Shown: positions 5,209 to 8,248 of the stretch, in pieces
Numbering within the stretch: position 1 is the stretch's first letter
How the letters are laid out: each line of letters opens with the position of its first letter
Assembly (NCBI GenBank): GCA_964442335.1
Contig: CAYTZI010000101.1
Location: forward strand, 1-8,248
Origin: JBFYTX01 sp964442335
GTDB lineage: Bacteria; Chloroflexota; Dehalococcoidia; Dehalococcoidales; RBG-16-60-22
Length of the DNA stretch: 8,248 bases
Direction of reading: 5' to 3'
The notes under the pieces: model-generated
Database searches by the model: none
The model's input: the letters and a program-made list of their open reading frames with translations, nothing else
What the model was told of the DNA's origin: nothing
Program-made: the position numbers and the translations under genes

Positions 5209-6096
5209 ATGGAAAAAGAAAAAATCATCGAAATTTTGAATCTCGACCTTCAGGATGAACACGGGGCCATCATCCAGTACCTGAGTCACGCCTACGCCAT
5301 GGGTGAAGGCGAGATTGCCTGCGAGATTGAGGCCGTCGCCCGCGACGAGATGAGGCACCTGGACTGGCTGGCGGAGACTATCGTCGGCCTCGGTGGAAAG
5401 CCCAGCCTCAAAAGGGGCACCCAGATACTGAAGGGCAAGACCATCCCCGACATGATGCGGGACAACATCGCCCTGGAAGAAGGCGCCATGAAAAACTATG
5501 CCGAGCACATCAAGGTGATTGACGACCCCGCTATAAAACGCTTACTGAGGCGTATCCTGGCGGACGAAAAGGCGCATCAGGGCAACTTCAGTCACTTCGT
5601 GGAGAAGGCTGAAAAAGAAGGCCTGAAGGACATCAGAGGCGACCGCAAGGACAGCGTTACCGGTATCCTGGACTGGGGCATCAAGCACGAGTATACCGTT
5701 ATTTTACAGTATATGTTCCATTCATATATGAATGAGGACGCGGAAGCCAAAAAGCAACTGGAGGACCAGGCTATCAACGAGATGCAGCACATGGGCTGGC
5801 TATCGGAGGAAATGGTCAGCTCCGGCGGCAGACCGGTGCTCGAGCACACCGGACCGGACCAGTCAACCGACCCGTACGCGATGCTTAGGGCGGATATCAA
5901 GATTGAAAAAAAGGTGGCGGAAGCCTACGATAAAGCCGCCGGGGAAGTCAGTGACCACGACCTCAGGGAGCTGCTGCTGCGCATCAGGGACAACGAGAGA
6001 TACCACCTCGAGGTCTTTAACGACCTGCTTAAAGATAAAGATAAGGGGGTTGAACCGGGACCGGATATAAGCACCAATCTTCCCAATACGGGGTAG
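5209..6096 (+). CDS. Tandem two-domain ferritin-like protein
   Basis: A 295-residue protein made of two fused ferritin-like four-helix domains. Domain 1 (about 5-137) carries E17, E47-x-x-H50, E90 and E120-x-x-H123. Domain 2 (about 149-275) carries E161, E191-x-x-H194, E233 and E263-x-x-H266. The spacings match almost exactly (30, 42-43 and 30 residues), so both di-iron sites look intact. Each half also shares a LGGKP or SGGRP turn. A polar tail (276-295, GVEPGPDISTNLPNTG) follows. It is likely a bacterioferritin/rubrerythrin-type oxidase, peroxidase or iron-storage unit in the cytoplasm. The open frame extends 49 codons further upstream, but that part overlaps rubredoxin out of frame and has no family match. 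The ATG at 5209, after AGGGGGG, begins the conserved domain. Confidence 0.88.
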   Translation: MEKEKIIEILNLDLQDEHGAIIQYLSHAYAMGEGEIACEIEAVARDEMRHLDWLAETIVGLGGKPSLKRGTQILKGKTIPDMMRDNIALEEGAMKNYAEHIKVIDDPAIKRLLRRILADEKAHQGNFSHFVEKAEKEGLKDIRGDRKDSVTGILDWGIKHEYTVILQYMFHSYMNEDAEAKKQLEDQAINEMQHMGWLSEEMVSSGGRPVLEHTGPDQSTDPYAMLRADIKIEKKVAEAYDKAAGEVSDHDLRELLLRIRDNERYHLEVFNDLLKDKDKGVEPGPDISTNLPNTG

Positions 6097-6100
6097 AGCT

Positions 6101-6451
6101 ATGAGTAATTATATTGAAGCCGCCAGGACCGGCGAAGTGCAGGACGGGGGCATGAAAAAGGTCAACGTCCAGGGACAGGAAATCATGCTGGCGAGAGTTG
6201 GGGACAAATACTACGCCGTCCAGAACCGCTGCTCCCACATGGGCGGCGACCTCTCGGCGGGAACGCTGCAGGGGACCATCGTTACCTGCCCGCTCCACGG
6301 CTCGCAGTACGATATCACCGACGGCCATAACGTCCGCTGGTTGAAGGGCCAAGGTTTCGTGGCGGCGGTGGGTAAAATCTTCAAGCCGCCGCGGCCTATC
6401 CGTGCCTACAACGTCAAAATCGAAGGCGATATCGTGTCGGTGGAAATCTGA
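6101..6451 (+). CDS. Rieske-type [2Fe-2S] ferredoxin
   Basis: A soluble Rieske protein of 116 residues. The cluster ligands are C44-S-H46 and C63-P-L-H66, in CSHMGGDLSAG and CPLHGSQYD, spaced as in bacterial Rieske ferredoxins. There is no membrane anchor or signal peptide and no oxygenase domain, so it is an electron carrier rather than a cytochrome bc-type subunit. It starts four bases after the stop of the tandem ferritin gene. The upstream GGGGTAGAG is a modest ribosome-binding site, so translation may depend on coupling. Its place between two ferritin-like genes suggests it shuttles electrons to or from di-iron centres. Dioxygenase-associated ferredoxins look alike in sequence, but no dioxygenase gene is nearby. 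Confidence 0.93.
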   Translation: MSNYIEAARTGEVQDGGMKKVNVQGQEIMLARVGDKYYAVQNRCSHMGGDLSAGTLQGTIVTCPLHGSQYDITDGHNVRWLKGQGFVAAVGKIFKPPRPIRAYNVKIEGDIVSVEI

Positions 6452-6468
6452 GCTTGTAGCGACCGCTG

Positions 6469-6699
6469 GTGTCTGTTGTTTTCTCCGGCGACGAGCTGAT
6501 AAAAATCGCCATAGACATCGAGAGAAGGGGCATCAGCGCCGAAAAGGACTCGCTGCTCTTTTACTATGAGATGAAGGAAAACGTGCCCCACCACGCCGCC
6601 CCCGTGATAGACAGGATAATCGCCGAGGAGAAACTTCACCTCCGGCAGCTTTCCGAGGTGAAAAAGCGGCTGGCGGCTCCCGGGGAACCTCAGACATAG
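6469..6699 (+). CDS. Half-size ferritin-like (rubrerythrin-family) protein
   Basis: A 76-residue protein that matches two ends of a COG1633-type rubrerythrin joined together. The N-terminal block FSGDELIKIAIDIERRGI (5-22) is followed at once by the C-terminal helix pair AEKDSLLFYYEMKE (24-37) and IIAEEKLHLRQLSEVKKR (50-67). About half of the usual domain is absent. Remaining ligand candidates are E18, E25 and E54-x-x-H57. A two-helix hairpin of this kind could form a di-iron site only between subunits. The GTG start is bracketed by an in-frame TAG at 6457-6459 and has no clear Shine-Dalgarno, so expression may rely on coupling to the Rieske gene 17 bases upstream. The frame is open and the motifs are clean, so I favour a functional short protein over a remnant. 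Its end overlaps the convergent gene by 10 bases. Confidence 0.7.
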   Translation: MSVVFSGDELIKIAIDIERRGISAEKDSLLFYYEMKENVPHHAAPVIDRIIAEEKLHLRQLSEVKKRLAAPGEPQT

Positions 6700-7259
6700 C
6701 CCCGTTTGAAGAAGCCGCCCAGCTTTTTCCTGGTCAACAGCGTCACCCCGAACCACACCAGCACCCCCAGCCCGATTAGCTCGGGTATCGCCCGCTCCGG
6801 TTGCGATATCGCCCCGTGAAATGTCATCCAGAGCCAGTTCTCTAACGGTTCTTTCTCGAACTCAAGGCCCATAAACGGCCAGAAAAGCGTGGCCGGGGTG
6901 GTCCACATGGCGTCCAGAATGAGATGCATGAAAGTGCCGGCGGCAAGCGTGAGCATCCATACCTGGTGGTAGCGCTTGTAAAGAAAAAAGCCGATAGCCG
7001 CCAGGACAATAAAGAAAATCAGCGTGTGGGAAAAGATGCGGCCGTTGGAGAAGGTCTCACGGAAGAAAAGCTGCCCCACGGGTTTGTCGATGATGTCCGG
7101 CAGCAGCGAGCCGACGAGCAGTATCCTGATATCCAGGTAGCGTGAGAGCGGAGTGAAAAACGACCTGTCCTCTACATCCCCGGCCGGGCCCCGGCCCACG
7201 GCGTTAGCGACAAGAGCGGCCGCCCCCAGCGTTATTCCGGGGTGCCCGAACATCAACAC
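6690..7259 (-). CDS. DUF457/YdjM-type membrane metal-dependent hydrolase
   Basis: A 189-residue inner-membrane protein resembling the DUF457/YdjM family, annotated as membrane-bound metal-dependent hydrolases. Conserved polar residues sit in the family's typical pattern: H6 near the N-terminus (FGHPG), LLPDIIDKP (52-60) with D55 and D58, H78 (FSHT), and H112 with D116 (MHLILDAMWTTP). Membrane segments lie around 44-57 (weak), 79-94, 100-118 and 160-178. The C-terminus is basic (RKKLGGFFKRG), as expected on the inner face. The start is GTG at 7259, with GGAGAG 9 bases upstream; TTG and ATG follow within the next two codons. The biochemical substrate of the family is not well established. It is convergent with the operon and divergent from coaE, and nothing ties it to iron metabolism. 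Confidence 0.82.
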   Translation of the reverse strand: MLMFGHPGITLGAAALVANAVGRGPAGDVEDRSFFTPLSRYLDIRILLVGSLLPDIIDKPVGQLFFRETFSNGRIFSHTLIFFIVLAAIGFFLYKRYHQVWMLTLAAGTFMHLILDAMWTTPATLFWPFMGLEFEKEPLENWLWMTFHGAISQPERAIPELIGLGVLVWFGVTLLTRKKLGGFFKRGYV

Positions 7260-7303
7260 AAGCTGATTCTCTCCAAAGACGTTGCCATAATAGAACAGCG
7301 ATA

Positions 7304-7332
7304 TTTAAAAGGTCCTGCCAATATAATATAAT
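7304..7332 (+). promoter_or_regulatory. Candidate promoter of coaE
   Basis: TTTAAA (7304-7309, 4/6 to the -35 consensus), a 17-base spacer and a perfect TATAAT (7327-7332). A second overlapping TATAAT lies at 7322-7327. The predicted start is near 7339, giving a leader of about 34 bases. The region is very AT-rich, which lowers the weight of any match. Confidence 0.45.
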
Positions 7333-7372
7333 AAACCATATTTATTTAGTAATTTTGAACGGCTGGTAACAA

Positions 7373-7975
7373 GTGAGGATAATCGGACTGACGGGGGGTA
7401 TCGGCAGCGGCAAGAGCACCGTGGCCGGGTTCATGGCGGACCTCGGGGCGGTGGTCGTTGACCTGGATAAAGTGGGACACGAGGTGCTGAGGTCCGGCGG
7501 GCTGGTCTACAAACGGGTAATACGCGAGTTCGGGGAAGGCATACTCGATGCTAAAGGCGAGATTGACCGCGCCAGGCTCGGCGAGTTGGTCTTTAGAGAC
7601 CCCGCGGCGCTGGCCCGTTTAAACGAGATAACGCACCCCGCCATCGATAAAGTAATAGAGCAGAATATAGAAGACTACCGCAGTAAAGGCGTAAAAGTGC
7701 TGGTTTTTGAAGCGGCGGCGGTGCTGGAAGCGGGGAAGGCGGCACAGTTCGACGAGCTATGGGTCACCACCGCCCCGGAGACCACCGTGCTGGAGAGGCT
7801 CAGCCGGAGGTCCGGCTACTCCGAAGCGGAGTCCAGGGCCAGGCTGCGCTCCCAGATGACCGGCGCGGAGCGCGTTAAACACGCGGACGTCGTTATCGAT
7901 ACCGATTGCTCTCTTGATGAGCTCAAGGCCAGGGTGGAAAAGGAGTGGGAGAAACTGATGGCGCGGAGCGGTTAA
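7373..7975 (+). CDS. coaE: Dephospho-CoA kinase
   Basis: Dephospho-CoA kinase, 200 residues, catalyses the last step of coenzyme A synthesis: ATP-dependent phosphorylation of the 3'-hydroxyl of the dephospho-CoA ribose. The P-loop GLTGGIGSGKST (5-16) is followed by the VVVDLDKVGHEVL block (27-39; family DxD, D30 and D32), THPAI, VFEAAAVLEAG, the lid-type RLSRRSGYSEAESRARLRSQ region and ADVVIDTD near the end. Length is normal for the family (about 190-210). The GTG start directly begins the conserved MRIIGLTGG, and an in-frame ATG would come only after the P-loop. No strong Shine-Dalgarno is visible (only GGTAA upstream). It is a housekeeping gene with no evident link to the operon. Confidence 0.96.
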   Translation: MRIIGLTGGIGSGKSTVAGFMADLGAVVVDLDKVGHEVLRSGGLVYKRVIREFGEGILDAKGEIDRARLGELVFRDPAALARLNEITHPAIDKVIEQNIEDYRSKGVKVLVFEAAAVLEAGKAAQFDELWVTTAPETTVLERLSRRSGYSEAESRARLRSQMTGAERVKHADVVIDTDCSLDELKARVEKEWEKLMARSG

Positions 7976-8018
7976 AGTCTTTGCTGTTAGTCTATCATGT
8001 AAAAATATCTGAATGCTA

Positions 8019-8024
8019 AGGAGG
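8019..8024 (+). promoter_or_regulatory. Shine-Dalgarno AGGAGG deciding the start of the small membrane protein
   Basis: AGGAGG lies 7 bases before the ATG at 8032 but only 1 base before an in-frame ATG at 8026. Only the downstream ATG is at a usable distance. Confidence 0.75.
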
Positions 8025-8031
8025 TATGGCT

Positions 8032-8178
8032 ATGACAGATTGGATATTAATACTCGGGTGGGGGAGCCCTATAGGCATCGGTATTTTTCTGGCGCTGCTT
8101 GGCACGATGATATACATGCTCTCCAAGGCGGATGCAGTAAAAAAGCGTTCTAAACGGGATGAGCCGGAAAAGCAATAA
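8032..8178 (+). CDS. Small single-span membrane protein
   Basis: A 48-residue protein with an ideal ribosome-binding site. A hydrophobic span from about 5 to 30 (ILILGWGSPIGIGIFLALLG and onward to MIYML) is followed by a highly charged tail (KADAVKKRSKRDEPEKQ, 32-48). The positive residues place the tail in the cytoplasm. I recognise no family or function. It lies 56 bp after coaE with no clear terminator between them, so it may be co-transcribed. The Shine-Dalgarno, membrane span and basic border together make this a credible gene despite its size. Confidence 0.68.
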   Translation: MTDWILILGWGSPIGIGIFLALLGTMIYMLSKADAVKKRSKRDEPEKQ

Positions 8179-8196
8179 TTAATAATACTTAGAACG

Positions 8197-8248
<52 letters not shown>

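Noticed and set aside
6469..6699. The half-size ferritin-like gene being a pseudogene.
   Set aside because: The frame is clean, both helices keep ligand residues, and the protein starts and ends where family members do. A recent internal deletion cannot be excluded, so I lowered its confidence instead.
7287..7292. TATTAT on the minus strand as a -10 box for the DUF457 gene.
   Set aside because: The bases at the expected -35 position read GGACCT, and the AT-rich region gives many chance matches.
7987..7998. TATCAT after coaE as a promoter for the small membrane protein.
   Set aside because: No -35-like hexamer lies at a workable distance, so co-transcription with coaE is as likely.

Overview
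The window reads as a chromosomal piece of an anaerobic or oxygen-sensitive bacterium with an iron and oxygen-handling theme. Small anaerobe-type iron proteins (rubredoxin, rubrerythrin-like ferritins, hemerythrin), a minimal SufC-SufB pair and a Moorella-type flavin reductase all point that way. Chloroflexota, class Dehalococcoidia, is my best guess from the overall look of the proteins. That is an inference, because no marker gene in the window settles it.

Layout. (1) Positions 27-1434, minus strand: a two-TM membrane protein of unknown function, a hemerythrin-like HHE protein with its own extended -10 promoter, and a small protein of unknown function with an internal duplication. The last is translationally coupled to the hemerythrin gene by a GTGA overlap. 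(2) Positions 1435-1568: a divergent control region with a CRP/FNR-type palindrome centred at -41.5 from a strong -10 box. It faces a one-TM SHOCT-domain protein (1569-1796). (3) Positions 1881-6699, plus strand: a good sigma70-type promoter followed by eight tightly packed genes. In order they encode a rubrerythrin-like ferritin, SufC, SufB/D, an FMN flavin reductase, a 52-residue rubredoxin, a tandem two-domain ferritin-like protein, a Rieske protein and a very short ferritin-like protein. (4) Positions 6690-7259, minus strand: a DUF457/YdjM-type membrane hydrolase, convergent and overlapping by 10 bp. (5) Positions 7304-8178, plus strand: coaE and a 48-residue single-TM protein. (6) Positions 8197-8248: the 3' part of a tRNA-Ser on the minus strand, cut by the window edge.

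How the parts may fit together: the central operon looks like an oxygen/peroxide defence and Fe-S maintenance unit. The inferred electron path is NAD(P)H to the FMN reductase, to rubredoxin (possibly also Rieske), to di-iron ferritin-like peroxidases or oxidases. SufBC would assemble or repair Fe-S clusters, and the ferritin-like proteins would sequester the iron released. The hemerythrin next door fits an oxygen-binding or sensing role. The most distinctive points are three different ferritin-like architectures in one operon (single, tandem double and half-size), a flavin reductase/rubredoxin pair that resembles a split high-molecular-weight rubredoxin, and a TGATATTTATC element shared by two control regions. 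The longest gap without a gene is 150 bp.
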